Assembly: GCA_033239525.1 (NCBI GenBank)
Contig: BSYO01000038.1
Location: 5,707,041 to 5,771,040 of the forward strand
DNA: 64,000 nt
Direction: 5' to 3'
Source: Nepenthes gracilis
Taxonomy: Eukaryota > Streptophyta > Magnoliopsida > Caryophyllales > Nepenthaceae
Shown in pieces: positions 34,421 through 45,782 of the stretch; position 1 is the stretch's first letter, and every line of letters starts with the position of its first letter. The translations under genes were made by a program, and so were the position numbers. Under the pieces are notes generated by a model that worked only from the letters and a program-made list of their open reading frames with translations, was not told where the DNA came from and made no database searches.

Positions 34421-36973
34421 TGTGAGGTTTCGGGTCTAAAAATATAACAAATACGAGGAAATCAATGTGATGTAATTAATACTAGACCTATTGAATGTAT
34501 GAGTATGTGTATCAGAAGAAAAATCGGGTTGTAAATTGCTGAAATGTTTTCAGCAGACCGCGCCTGCTGTGCGCTCGAGCGCAAAACGTACTGGAGCAAG
34601 CTGCAGGCCGAGCCTACTGCGTGCTCGAGCTGAGCTCAAGCGGTAAAATCAAGTAGCTCCCCCGCCCGCTGAGAGCTAGTGCGCGCTCGAGCGGTAAAAT
34701 CCAGTAGCTCCCCCGCCTGCTGAGCACTTGTGCAAGCTCGAGCGTGGGCCAGCAGAGAGGCCACACTCGCCCGGCGCTCGAGCGCCCCGACGGGTATAAA
34801 AACGCAACCTGCTTTGCACTTCTTTAGCTTTTCTCATTTCCAGAGGGCTTTTGGAGAGGAGAAGAGAGGAAGAGCGCCAGTTTTAGAGAAAGAAAGGAGG
34901 AGATCAAGCCGTAGAGTCCGAATCTGCCCGGGAGCCAGTTATAAAAGTCATAGCACGCGTCGAAGCAAGTGTTCTCATACTCACTAAGTTTTCTCTTTCA
35001 ATGTTTTTTGGTTATTATCGGGTATTTTCATCTCGATACCTACCCAAACCATGGAAAATGTGATATCTGTGACTTGAGACCAAGGACTATGTAACTTATT
35101 ATCCGATTTACTCATCGATCCGACCTGTGGAGTACCGTCAAACCCTAACCTATGGGAAATTGGGGGTTTTCTATTTCCGCACCTCCTTTCGTTAAATTGA
35201 CCCCAAAATGTGAATCCCCACGTCCCAAATGTGTATATGTCGGCTGCGCAATCGATCTCGCACATCTCGACCCGTTCGTGGCGTTTGGGCCCTTTAAATT
35301 GTGTGCCGACACTGTTCACCGAGACAAAAAGGGGAAATTTGCATGTTATACCTTCATAAAATGTTGAGATGACCTTGAAATATGAATCCCCACATCCCAA
35401 AAGTAAGTATGTGTTGATCGGACGTCTGATTCCGTAAAATTTTACCCGTTCAAGGCGTCCGAGCCCTCTAAAAGTGGCCTAACACTGTTCACCCAAAATT
35501 GGAAGGTAAGTGTACATGCTTTAGCTCTCTACAATTGTGATGGAACTTATGACTAAATGTTGTGTCAAATTATAAACTCTAAAATGTGTAACTGTGCACT
35601 GGGAGCAAGGGGATACGTCCCGGAGGCTTTTAAGGTGGTATTTAACCAACGAAGGTAAGTATAATCAATCTCTTTTATGAGTTGAAGTTATTGGTTGAAA
35701 GATCTAAGCTCCAAATGAAAGAAAGGAACCGAATGAGTAAATGGAAGGAAATCCACAAGTGTAAAGTGATGGATCTGGTCTCCCGGTTGGAGACATGTGA
35801 TGGGAATGTGATTTTTCGGTTTTAGAATGTATATGGTAATGGTGGATTCCCCTTCAAAGATTAAGACTAATCTTGAAACTAGGACCACGGATCATAGGAG
35901 TAGTACTCTGTGGCCTACCATGTACATCACGGTGAGAACTCAAGGAATACTTTGGCCCCTCCTAGGGGCGGATGATATTCAGGGTACACTTTAGGATGCT
36001 GCTGTGAAAGAACGAGGATTGCCCTAGTCTCCGGGGGATATAGGGCGATTGAGATGGCCGATTACTGCAGGCCTAAAATGTAGTCGATGGTCGAGTGCTG
36101 CAGACCTAAAATGTAGCCGGCCTTAGAATGTGTGGCAGACACATTCCTTTCCTCGTCCTCTCGCATTGTTAGTTAGTACGAACTACTAGCCCGGGTTGTA
36201 AAGATTAAAGAAAGTAGCGAAAATAAATGAACGTAACCAGAACAAACATGTGAACTAAATGATTCCCGATGCTCCCCCTCCTCTCATGCTTTCTTTATCC
36301 AAGTTATATGATTCCCCTACCCAGCTACTATCTTTCCTGTAAATTGTTGTAGTTAGTGATGTATGACTTTACCTGTTAGGCTAGACGCTCACCCTTGCTA
36401 TATCTTTCAGATGAGAATACATTGATGCCCGATGAGACAGAGTAGACCATAGAAGTGTGATTGATAGCTGATTTTCATGCAGGACTCGGGGTTGGGACTT
36501 AGCTAATTTTGCGTATGAAACAACAATTTTGGTCCTACTTTTGTAAACTGTATAAAACATGTATGGTGATGATTGATGATGTTTAGTATGAATGAATGAT
36601 GGATTAGTTTTCACTATATATTGTGGTTTTTATGCTTCCGCAGGTCCTTCTCATTGTGGTTATGATCAAGGTTACTAGTTGGCATCCTTACCCACCGACA
36701 TTATACTGGAGTTATGATGTCGGTGCCGTCTCGATTGATGCGGTGATTATATCCTATGTAGTGTGTTGAGCATTAAGACTTGTAGTTTTATTGTAGATGG
36801 CTGTAGATTGTTATATAGGGTTGATTTACAAGTGTTTGTATTTTGGCAAACGCTCGATTTACAAATAGAACTCTACCCAATTTTCTACAGAAATTAATAA
36901 TTTTAATGAGGAATACTAGTTTACTATTATCTTTAACGGAGGTTATTTAAGGAGAATAACCCGATCTGCCATT
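34421..36973 (+). repeat. 3' LTR of element F
   Basis: Starts TGTGAGGTTTCGGG after GTGGGGGAGAGT. Same order of parts as the 5' LTR: CTCGAG block 34560-34790, TATA box 34795-34802, GA-rich leader, two (not four) 33-bp units at 36071-36125. The last bases differ from the 5' LTR, which ends CCATCACA: here GATCTGCCATT runs straight into the TRIM. Confidence 0.9.
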
Positions 36974-37409
36974 TGTAACGTCCCAGTCACCCGCATGGAG
37001 ATATTGTCCGCTTCGGCAGCTACACAGGCTCTGCATGGTTTTGCTCTTGGCAGACGGTCTTCACCACCCCCAAATCATGTCTCCATGGGAAAGGTATCCA
37101 CACCGCTATAAGAGCGTGTTTCGTGCCCCCTTCCAATCTGATGTGAGACTCTACAGTTGACCCCCCTCAAAGGGGCCCAGCGTTTTCGCTGGCACACCAA
37201 ACCCGGGTCCTCGCTCTGATACCACTTGTAAAGTCCCCGAGCACCTGCATGGAGATATTGTCCGCTTTGGCAGCCCACACAGCTCCGCATAGTTTTGCTC
37301 TTAGCAGACGGCCTCCACTGCCCCCAAAACATGTTTCCATGGAAAGGGTATCCACGCCTCTATAAGAGCACATTTCGTGCCCCCTTCCAATCCGATGTGA
37401 GACTTTACA
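36974..37409 (-). mobile_element. TRIM (terminal-repeat retrotransposon in miniature)
   Basis: Two direct terminal repeats of 182 bp (36974-37155) and 183 bp (37227-37409), both TGTAA...TACA, flank 71 bp. Next to the right repeat, 37213-37224 is the complement of TGGTATCAGAGC, a primer site on the minus strand. Purine-rich sequence abuts the left repeat. Total length is 436 bp with no coding capacity. The interior holds two adjacent hairpins. The size and layout fit plant TRIMs. Confidence 0.9.
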
Positions 37410-37414
37410 GATGG

Positions 37415-38310
37415 GGGAAGAGAATTCATAATGAATTCCTTCAGCATTACAAAATGTTTTGAAATTGGAATTTTCAAACTCCTTACTATGGTCACTTCAA
37501 ATTCTAATGATAAAAGTTTCTTTTTCATTAGTGAATTTTTTACATAAAACTTTTACGGGATCAAATATGTCAGACTTTTCTTGGATAAGATCTACCCAAG
37601 AATACCTAGAGTAATCATCAACAACCACTAAAATATACTTTTTGCCACCTAGACTTTCAATTCTAGAAGACCCCATAAGATCCATCTGAATTAATTCAAG
37701 GGTTCGCGATGTGTGAATGTCATTATGAGATGAGTGACTTGTTCTAATTTATTTTCCTAATTGACAAACGCCACACACATGATGTTTTACATTTGACAGT
37801 TTAGAGAGCCCTTCAACACAGCTTTTCTTTAAAATTTTTTATAGGCTTTTAAAATTTAAGTGGCCAAGGCGTTGATGCCACAATTCAGTGGTGTCAATTT
37901 TAGTAGAGTTACATTCAAGGATGTGGTTTGGCTCGATACTATAAAGATTGTCATGAGTTTTCTTGCCCTCTAAGACAATCGAGCCATTTGTGTCATAGAT
38001 GGAGCATTTATCTTGAAAAAATCAGACCTCGAAGTTGTCATCACAGAATTAACTAACACTCGGGAGGTTAGATTTCAACCCTGAGACATACAAGACATTA
38101 TAAGACTTCGAGAGTCCAGAGATACAGATCAAACCCCGGCCATAAATAGGTGCTCTTGTGCCATTGCCAAAGACAACCGTTCCAACAGGATAGTCTGATA
38201 TTGAGGAGAACATGGCTTTATTTTAACAAATGTGTCTAGAGCATCCACTATCTAAGTACCACAGAGACTAATTTTGAGCTTTTAAGACAATATGAGCAAC
38301 ATTGTATGGA
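37415..38310 (-). pseudogene. Copia protease, GAG-pre-integrase and integrase core
   Basis: The minus strand gives WYLDSGCSRHI (aspartic protease active site, about 38240-38275), ELWHQRLGHLNFKSL (pre-integrase, about 37845-37890) and CGVCQLGK (zinc site). Then comes the core: MDLMGSSRIESLGGKKYILV, DDYSRYSWVDL, IRSDHSKEFENSNF. The core stops at SSP(I) where gypsy F is inserted. Several stops are present. Confidence 0.9.
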
Positions 38311-38887
38311 TATGTTTTTGAAGAGTTTTTCAGCTCACTTTTCTTTATCCAAATTTTTTCCTTGAATTCACTTTTTGATTCAACATTTTTACTTGTTCAT
38401 TTAAGTACTAAATGTGATCAATAAGTTTATTCATTTTTAGCCCTTGTCTTTGGTTGTATAGAAGATTCATAGTGTAGTATTAAGGACGAATGTGACCAAC
38501 GTTTTCATACGCATGACAATTAGGCACAAACTTAGGTATAGGAGAAGCATTCATAGATCTCTGATTGAAATTGGTATATGACTTCTAAGTTTTTGAAGGT
38601 TTGTTCGTGACTTTTTGACTATGTAAATTAGGCAAAAGAATTGAGCCAAATCTTTTCTCCACAGTTGAGGCACGATCTTAATGACTTTGGATGTTTTAGT
38701 ATTTTTGAGTGAAATTTGTGTGGCAGGAATAAAATTAGTTTTAGGTTGTGGACCATGTTGGAAAATTTTCTCAACATACCCCAAACCTTTGTTATTACCA
38801 GCAACTTTTCCAAGCCCCAACATATGATCAAATTTTTGGGTTCCACTCAAAACTTTTTTCAGTTCGTTCGTAGTATTTTCACGCTCC
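38311..38887 (-). pseudogene. Copia gag C-terminal part and linker
   Basis: Minus-strand reading gives ENTTNELKKVLSGTQKFDHM, LGKVAGNNKGLGYVEKIF and a Lys/Ser-rich stretch, as in the long gag proteins of SIRE-type elements. Frameshifts and stops occur before the protease motif. Confidence 0.7.
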
Positions 38888-39722
38888 TTTTTTTTTGATA
38901 AGTAACTAAAATCTGATTAAAAGAAAAAAGGTACACAGAACTATATTCTAACTCCATGTGTTTTACCAACTTAGAGATAGATTTTTTTTTTTGGTAAGTA
39001 AGTGTGTATTTTAGATTTATGGGAGAAAAAATTACAAAGCATAATGTTATAACTTAGAGATAGAACATAGCCGCTAGGACATTCCCTGAGCACATCATGG
39101 AACAAACGTGAAAATGAAAGGAAATTACACAAGAAAATAAAAACGACCAAAAATTTTTCTGCCAACCAGCCATTAACCTTCAAGCCAACTGGAATGGGAA
39201 GCAGAAGCAGAAGCAGAATCAGAATCAGAATAAAAAACGAAATGAAAGGTTCCAGTTTCAAAGCAGAGCAGCTTCAGCATTCTAAAGCCACTGAAGGAGA
39301 CTGCCCAAATACCACCATCCACACCGGCCACAAGCCTTCGACTCAACCAATAGAAAGATTCAGCACTACATTTACAGACCGGCTATCGCAGCATAGTTGT
39401 AAATTGGGTAGACAGCCATCCCAGCCAGTAGCAGCAAACCAGGCGATTCTGGCTTTTTCAATATTTGGTTGCATATCGGCAACTAACCAAATCGGGCAAA
39501 ATGAATACTGGCATTTTACAAAGCAGTAGTAGGAGCATTCTGGCAGATCATAGCACAGTAGGCTCTCCAAATAGCCTAACTCCATACTGGCCAAATAACA
39601 CAGCATACCTGTCACAGAACTCATCCAAACCGGGTAGATGGCCACGTCAGCATGACACCAAACCTGCATGGGGACCCACATGCCAAGCTAGCATTATGCA
39701 ACAGCAGTGGCATACCGGTATT
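38888..39722 (-). mobile_element. Family N insert in copia gag, itself hit by a short second copy
   Basis: Left edge T run plus GATAAGTAACT. A second, about 70-bp, 5'-truncated copy (38982-39050) sits inside it with a 14-bp duplication AACTTAGAGATAGA (38968-38981 and 39051-39064). The body contains ACCGGCCA/CCGGC motifs and a short AGAAGC/AGAATC microsatellite near 39200-39230. Copia gag resumes at about 39723. No coding sequence. Confidence 0.8.
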
Positions 39723-41060
39723 CTGAAGTGGAGAATTAATTTTAGCAATTAAGGAGCTGTTTTTCACTTCCAGATCATGATGAGCAATAGTGGTACCCTT
39801 CAATTTTGTCATAACTTTAGCCTTTTCTCTTTTCAGGTCGATGAGTTTACTATTAAAGATTTTATTCATTTTCTTTACTTTCAAGTATTCCCTAAACAGT
39901 TTCTCATATACTTCTTAAAGTCCATCAAAATCGTTATCAGATTCTTCATGAGAAGAATCTGACTATTCAGGAGATGCACTAGTAGCCTCACCACCACTAA
40001 ATATAGATGTCTTAAATGCCATATAATATACTTCATTATCTTCAGAGAATTTTTCATCGTGATTTGTACATCTTCATCATCTGTTAGGGACACATTTAAA
40101 GCTTTTTCTTTTTTATGTTTAAAATTTGGGCACTCAGTCCTGATTTGATCGAAGCCGTGGCATTCATGGCATTGGATTTCTTGGGGTTTCTTATTTTTAG
40201 AATCTTTAGTTTTCATTTTATCCTTTTTGACTGAAGTCTTGGATAGATCAATTTCTTTGGAGAGTCATTTACTGTTCTTATTTTTGAAAAATTTCTTAAA
40301 ATTTTTTACGAACAGTATAAAATTCTCATCACTACATGACTCATCGTCCGAGTGATGATCTTTCTCTTCCTTTACAGTTTTCAAGGTAATTGATTTGTTT
40401 TTTTTTGGATTGAGAAAGAGTGTGCTCATAAGTTTAAAGGGACCATACAAGTTTTTCTATTTTTAATTTATCTAGATCTTTGCTTTCTTCAATGGCAGTG
40501 ACTTTTGGTCTAAAATGTTCAGGCAAAGATCGTAAAACTTTTCGGATAATTCTATCATCAGGAATAAGTTCTCCTAAATTAAATGTAAAGTTCACAATGT
40601 CATTCAATTTTGCATAAAATTTATCAATGTCTTGTCATCTTTCATTCGTATTTGTTCAAACTTAGTGGTGAGCATTTACAATTTTAAATTTTTAACAAGT
40701 TTAGTTCCTTCATGGGTAATTTCAAGAATATCCCAAGCTTCTTTTGATTTCTCATACATAGAAATACGTTTAAATTCTTCAGAGAAAATGGCCATAAAAA
40801 TAGTATGTAACCCCTTACTATTCCAATTACATGCATCAAATTTCTCTTTAGTCCACAAAGATAATACTTTTGGTTTGCCACCGGTGGAACTTGTGGGTGG
40901 AGTCCATCCAATTTTGGTACTAGCCGACACTTGCGCATACATTGATTTTAGAAACGATCTCATACATACTTTCCAGTACGCATAATTGCTCCCATCAAAG
41001 TAGGGAGGAACAGACGAAGATTGACTAGTATGCCTCTAGATTGGGGTCGTGGATCGGGGT
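39723..41060 (-). pseudogene. Copia gag (N-terminal and zinc-knuckle part)
   Basis: Near the primer site the minus strand reads PPYFDGSNYAYWKVCMRSFL, then WTKEKFDACNWNSKGLHTI and YEKSKEAWDILEITHEGT (40676-41030), a classic UBN2-type copia gag. Downstream are DFLFVKN-like acidic/basic stretches and one zinc knuckle, CHECHGFDQIRTEC, at about 40130-40172. This lacks the canonical CX2CX4HX4C order (His is second). A coiled-coil stretch (LREYLKVKKMNKIF) leads to the family N insert. Confidence 0.85.
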
Positions 41061-41063
41061 GAG

Positions 41064-41076
41064 TCTCTGATACCAA
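41064..41076 (-). promoter_or_regulatory. Primer-binding site of the copia element
   Basis: The complement of TTGGTATCAGAGA, next to the 5' LTR end. This is the initiator-Met tRNA type used by SIRE-like and many other plant elements. Confidence 0.9.
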
Positions 41077-41077
41077 T

Positions 41078-42167
41078 TGAAAAAGGACTTTTCGTTTCAA
41101 ATTATATAATAATGTTTTGACCTCGTGTAATAATAGCGAAAGTAGTAAAAAATTATATATTCAATACACGTAATGAATATTTATTTCTAGATGCCAACAA
41201 TAATAATAACCATACAAAATATATATGATAATAAGTAATAATAAAAAGACACAAATTTTTAGTGACGAAGGAAAAATCAATACCCACGATAATCGAGAAA
41301 AACCCTTCGGGATTCAACGGCCAGGAAAAAAATGCACAATAAAAATTAATTTATAGATCGGGTGGTAACAACACGCTAACCTAACCGACTTACTCTCGTC
41401 TTGTAATCCCTACTAAGGAACTCCTTGGATTTGCCCGTGGTAGCAGAGCTAGACACCTTCTGGTCTTCACGTCAATCTTTCCTCTCGGATCGTTTGAAGT
41501 AGCATACATGACCGGCTCCCTTTCTTCAATGTACAGATGTCTCCAATGAAGGTAGAAGGGTAGAAATAATGGATCGGTAAAGAGAAGTTATTGAGAAAAC
41601 TTGTTAGTACATGAAGCACAATGATAAATGATCGGTTTTCTCAATTGGATCGAGATTAGAGAAGTAAAATCTGAATGTTTCTCAAGGAGAGGCGTTCCAA
41701 AATGCTCAATCAAAAGTCAGGATAAAAGAATTAATGTGCATATATATAGAGGGCTCAAAAAATAATTTTAAAAAATATGCCCATTGCCGCGGCACTCGAG
41801 CGCCACTCGAGCGAGAAGGAAGCGAGCCGCGAGCGAAGTGTTTTGAGATTTTATGCTCGAGCTCGTGGCAAGCTTAAGGCAAGCATAGAGCTTTGGGATT
41901 TTGGGCTCAAGCAGGTGGAGAGCTCATGGGGAATGCAGGGCTTCGAGATTTTGGGTTCGAGCAGGCAGAGAGCTCATGGCAAGCATGAGACTTTGGGATT
42001 TCAAGCTTGAGTAGGTGGAAAGCTTATGTTAGGCGCGGGATTTCTGGAAGCCGAAATGGATAGTTATGGAAATATATTGATGCAACACTTCGACGAAACA
42101 CAACCCAATATCGACACAAGATTACATATGGTTACGGAATATACCAATCATAAAAATAACCCTAATA
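41078..42167 (-). repeat. 5' LTR of the copia element
   Basis: 1,090 bp, reading TATTAGGGTTA... to ...TTTTTCA on the minus strand. The target duplication ACTTG follows at 42168. A CTCGAGC-rich, internally repetitive block lies at 41790-42010 (repeats of GGAGAGCTCATGG and TTTTGGG), upstream of a TATA-like CTATATATATG (about 41740-41750) in transcriptional orientation. Confidence 0.9.
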
Positions 42168-42728
42168 ACTTGACTGAGTCTAGTACATATTGGGGCATGC
42201 TATCAATAATGGCAAACACCTCTATATTATATGTATTTGGCCATCTCCAGTTGCCTTGATGAATAATGTCTTTAACTTTTGCGTCAATGGGAAGACCCGT
42301 AACCGTCCTTAGTCATTGCAAGAATGAATCACAAAGCGGTCCCTTTGGATGCCAATTATCAAATAGGAACGTCTCGGCACCATCCCCAATAAGATACTGA
42401 ATGTATTTACAAATCTCCACACGAATGTTCATGAGCTTTTTCGAGGTCCATGGGGCCAATTGAGGGACTTTAATGGTCCAAATATATCCATTCTTGATGC
42501 GGTAGGTGTGAATCCAAGACGACTAGATTGACTCAGAATTTTTCGTGATGACACACCAAAGTAGCCGACTTATTAATGCCTTATTTGATGCCTAGAGGTT
42601 CTTGATACCCAAGCCCCTCTCTTTCTTAGGAGCACAGAATTCACCCCGTGCGACTTTTACCTGCATCCTCCCTTCAATGTTCCCATTACATAAGAACCTA
42701 CGAATCAAGCATGTGGATGACTAAAAAT
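42168..42728 (-). pseudogene. LINE ORF2 C-terminal region, right part
   Basis: The minus strand reads FLCNGNIEGRMQVKVARGEF, CAPKKERGLGIKNL, ALISRLLWCVITKN, LIGDGAETFLFDNWHPKGPL and NWRWPNTYNIEVFAI, then YVLDSVK at the copia boundary. This is the region between RT and the zf-RVT domain of plant L1 LINEs. Joined to 17386 it continues in frame into CDSIHWQASIDG. At least three stops are present. It begins near 42728, where gypsy B resumes. Confidence 0.9.
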
Positions 42729-44542
42729 ATTAGGTTGTTCAGGAGATGAATAGTTTTATAAACGGGCATTGGAAAAATAAATAAGAGACTCATTCGATCT
42801 ATTGTAAGGGTTTGATGTTTTCTAAAATCGATCTATATCAAGAGTGTTGTCAATTGTAGATAATTAAGAGTTGTACCTGTGGTAGCATTCAAGATAAAGA
42901 TACAGTCGTTACAAGTTTCAGTAATACCATTTAGGTTTGTAGGTTAATTGGCATTTTTATAAATTTTATGGATTGGATCTTTCAACCATATTTAGGTCAG
43001 TTTTGTGAGGGCCTTATCGATGAATTTAGGAAATTATGAGGGGGTATGAACTCTATTTGAGGACTACATCATAGATTGTGAAAGACAGTTAACTTTGTGC
43101 TCAATTGAAAAAAGAAGGTAAGTTTGGTTAGGGAAAGTGTTATATTGGGCATATGGTTTCTTTAAAAGCATGAATGTGGTTTTGTAGAGATTTGAGTGAC
43201 AGCTAATTAGGAAGGACTGATTAGTGTCGCGAAAGTGTACGATTTTCTTGGGTCTAACTAAATCCAGTATGATATCCGTTAAGTGTTCCTTGAGGACTAC
43301 AACATCCGTGGGACGTTTGGCTTAGAAGTGATTAGTATCCTTCGGAATGAGATATGTGAGGATAACTTTCAAGGAATGAAGGTAAATTCATTGACTATGT
43401 CGTTTGGGTTGATCCCTAATAGATCAAGTGAAGTGTAGTAGAATGTGATACTTTTGAGGAATATTTAGAATTGTATTTTCCAGCATTGTATACAGGTGGT
43501 TGCCCTTGGGTTGAGTTTGTGGGAAGCCTATTATCAGAATTACTCCACCAATGGTTTGGAGTTAGTAATTGAGATCTTTACTTTGAAGATTTATAGGTAT
43601 TACTTATAGAGATAGTTATTGTCTAACTGATTTTAAAAGTTTGAGAAGTGTCATAAAGAGGAGATGATCATGCGACGATGCAAGTAGATAGATCTGCTTA
43701 AGGGCTGTGAAGATGAGTCTCGTTGTCATTTAAGGGAGACAAATGTTAGTACTGATGATTTAATGTTTGGAGTCTTCTGATTTAATATGTCTTCGATACT
43801 TCATAGGAGATGTTGAAGGGTGAACCGCGAGGAGATCCTAATATTTAAGCAAATGGGGTGCTTTGCTTATGATTTTGGGAAGATGAATTGTATTCGAAGT
43901 ATTGAAATTAAGAAATTATGAGATGAGAAATCCTTATGGTTTTGTTTCGGGGTTGTTAGGACAGTAAGGATTTTTGATATTCGGATAATTGTGGATTAGC
44001 TAACAAGGACGATCCATTTATTGCAAATTTGGATGGTATGATTGGATTGAATAAGTTGACTTGTCGGTATACTAACGGGGTGATAAGTTGTTAAATATTT
44101 GAGATTTGAGATTTTGGTGGTAACTTGAGGCTGTACCGAAACTCTTGGGATAATTATTTCAATTGTGTTTCCTAAATTGAATGTAATCTAAAGATTATGG
44201 GTTTTGCCTTAGATATATCAATATCTTTGATATTTTCTTAGGTTTATAACTGTCATGTAATCTAGGTATCCGATATGAATCAATGAATTTGAATTGTAAG
44301 AGGATTTTTAGTGCGCAAATAAATGATTTATTAGAGTAGCATAACAGGAGTGTGTGAGCCTATAGCCCCGAGATTTCAGAATAAGATTGAGGTTCCAAGT
44401 GTATGGTCATTTTTTAGGCTTAGGGTGAACTAAAGTAGGAGTTCATTAGTCCGTTTGAGGTTTTTAATTAAGTTGAAGAAGTAGTCAATAAATTTGATTT
44501 TCTTTCAAATTTGATTGATTATCATGATGTCTCCCATGTATC
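42729..44542 (+). pseudogene. Gypsy element B pol, middle part (RT to integrase)
   Basis: Heavily decayed plus-strand pol. It opens near 42730 at the position where the 13.8-kb piece broke (LRL...), then FDLL*G and DVF*NRS, equivalent to DLFDQLQG and FSKIDL. Integrase and tail remnants appear near 43930-44000 (GFVSGLL-like) and at 44450-44540 (SPFEVFN*VEEV...DVSHV). It is interrupted at 44543 by a family N insert. Confidence 0.7.
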
Positions 44543-45509
44543 CTTTTTTTGGTAAGTAAATTGCATTAAAAAATAAGAAAGAAAATACAACACCTATATT
44601 CTATTCCAAGTGTTTTGTCAACTTGGAAGCAGAACATAGTAGCAAGGGCAGACCCTTAAAACCATGACATAAGACATGAAAGCAAGAGAACAAACAATAC
44701 AGCAAAGATCAATGAGTAAAATTTCGCCTACTCATCCTTCTAAACTGCAGGATGGTAACATGCGCCACACATAGAACAAAAATTCAAAACGAAATTTAGG
44801 CCTCCCATACCGGGAACATATGAGAGAAGGGACCGATTTGCCCATAGGATCCATGCCAGCTGGCCAATACCAGGAAAGTGAGAGAGAAGGAACCAGTTTT
44901 CCCATAAGATCCATGCATAAAATCCCAGAACATACACCTTGGATAAAGGCAGATAAAGACCATGGTCTTCACTGTAGTGCTTTAGCCTTTTACACCTCGG
45001 CACTTTGCATATATCACGGCCAAAAGCTGGAATCTTGTTCGATTGCATCTCGGTACTTGCCCAACTTCTCAACCCATCTCAGCCAAAGGCTAAAATCTCG
45101 TACGATTACACCTCGGCTCTTGCCCGACTTCTCAACCCAAAAGCCACTCAAACAATTAATCCTGGAAAGCAGATCATAAAATATCTCTTGCAATCTTAGG
45201 ACGGAATTTACGGGATCTCTGGTATTTGGATTTCTTTCCAGATTCACATTACCTAGATGTCAACAAAGACATCTGCTGAAAATTCTTTCCTGTAGGGGAT
45301 TTCTTTCCAGCATGGCACAGCTGCTAAAAGTTCAGCACAAAACCAAGACAGCAGGAATCATCTCCCACTCATAAGCAACTGAAGTCAAGAAAGCAATCCA
45401 CTCAATCGGCTGAAAGACAGCAAATCACTAGCAAAATAGGACACACGACAGCAGCAGCTAGCAGCCACTTGGAGCAAGGTGAAGACTCCAAAAATGTCTC
45501 CTATGTATC
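44527..45509 (-). mobile_element. Family N insert (44543-45493) with 16-bp target duplication
   Basis: ATGTCTCCCATGTATC at 44527-44542 and the same sequence with one change at 45494-45509. A T run plus GGTAAGTAAATT marks the minus-strand 3' end. The hairpin TTCCAAGT/ACTTGGAA lies at 44604-44611 and 44621-44628. The body repeats itself: AGAGAAGG...CCCATA-GATCCATGC about 60 bp apart near 44822-44918, and a CTCGGY...CTTGCCCRACTTCTCAACCCA unit twice near 45048-45140. Non-coding. Confidence 0.9.
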
Positions 45510-45782
45510 GATAATTGAGGAAGTGAGTAGGTGATCGGGTGAAGCCGTTGTGGGAGATTAGGACATTATTTTATGATAAGGTCTTACTTTAGATTTTAGA
45601 TTGAAAGAATCAGGTATTGAGAATTAGGATAATTCAGTTACTCAAGGTTTTCTAGAAAAGATCATTTCATTGAGGATGTGACATAGGAACGTGAAGAAGG
45701 AGTCTAAAAGGATTTTTTCTAATTATTAAATTTTGAGGTTTGTTAAATTTTGAGGACAAAATTTCTATAAGTGGGAGAGAAT
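45510..45782 (+). pseudogene. Gypsy element B pol terminus and polypurine tract
   Basis: Remnants of the chromodomain-like end (for example near 45640-45700). Then TTGAGGACAAAATTTCTATAA and the purine tract AGTGGGAGAGAA just before the 3' LTR. Confidence 0.75.

Larger units (their letters stand above)
27226..37414 (+). mobile_element. Gypsy element F (Tekay/Del-like) with TRIM at its right end
   Basis: The duplication GATGG lies at 27226-27230 and 37410-37414, within copia integrase. Contents: 5' LTR 27231-29690, primer site, gag, protease, RT, RNase H, integrase, chromodomain-like tail, purine tract 34409-34419, 3' LTR from 34421, then a TRIM (36974-37409) in the place of the last LTR bases. 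The two LTRs differ at roughly one base in eight over the first 125 bp, so the insertion is old. Confidence 0.9.
17387..42167 (-). mobile_element. Ty1/copia element (SIRE/Maximus-like) with nested insertions
   Basis: The 5-bp duplication ACTTG lies at 17382-17386 and 42168-42172. Minus-strand order: 5' LTR (41078-42167), primer site, gag, protease, integrase, RT, RNase H, an extra ORF, purine tracts, 3' LTR (17387-19141). Interruptions: LINE/SINE-like insert (17849-18634), solo LTR E (23116-26053), insert N (26848-27209), gypsy F with TRIM (27231-37409) and insert N (38888-39722). The host sequence is a LINE whose reading frame is restored when the element is removed. The extra ORF after RNase H points to the SIRE/Maximus lineage. 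Confidence 0.9.

Noticed and set aside
37213..37224. Possible tRNA-related sequence (TGGTATCAGAGC type) here and at 12184, 29692 and 41064
   Set aside because: Each lies immediately next to an LTR end and is only 12-13 bp long, so these are primer-binding sites, not tRNA genes.
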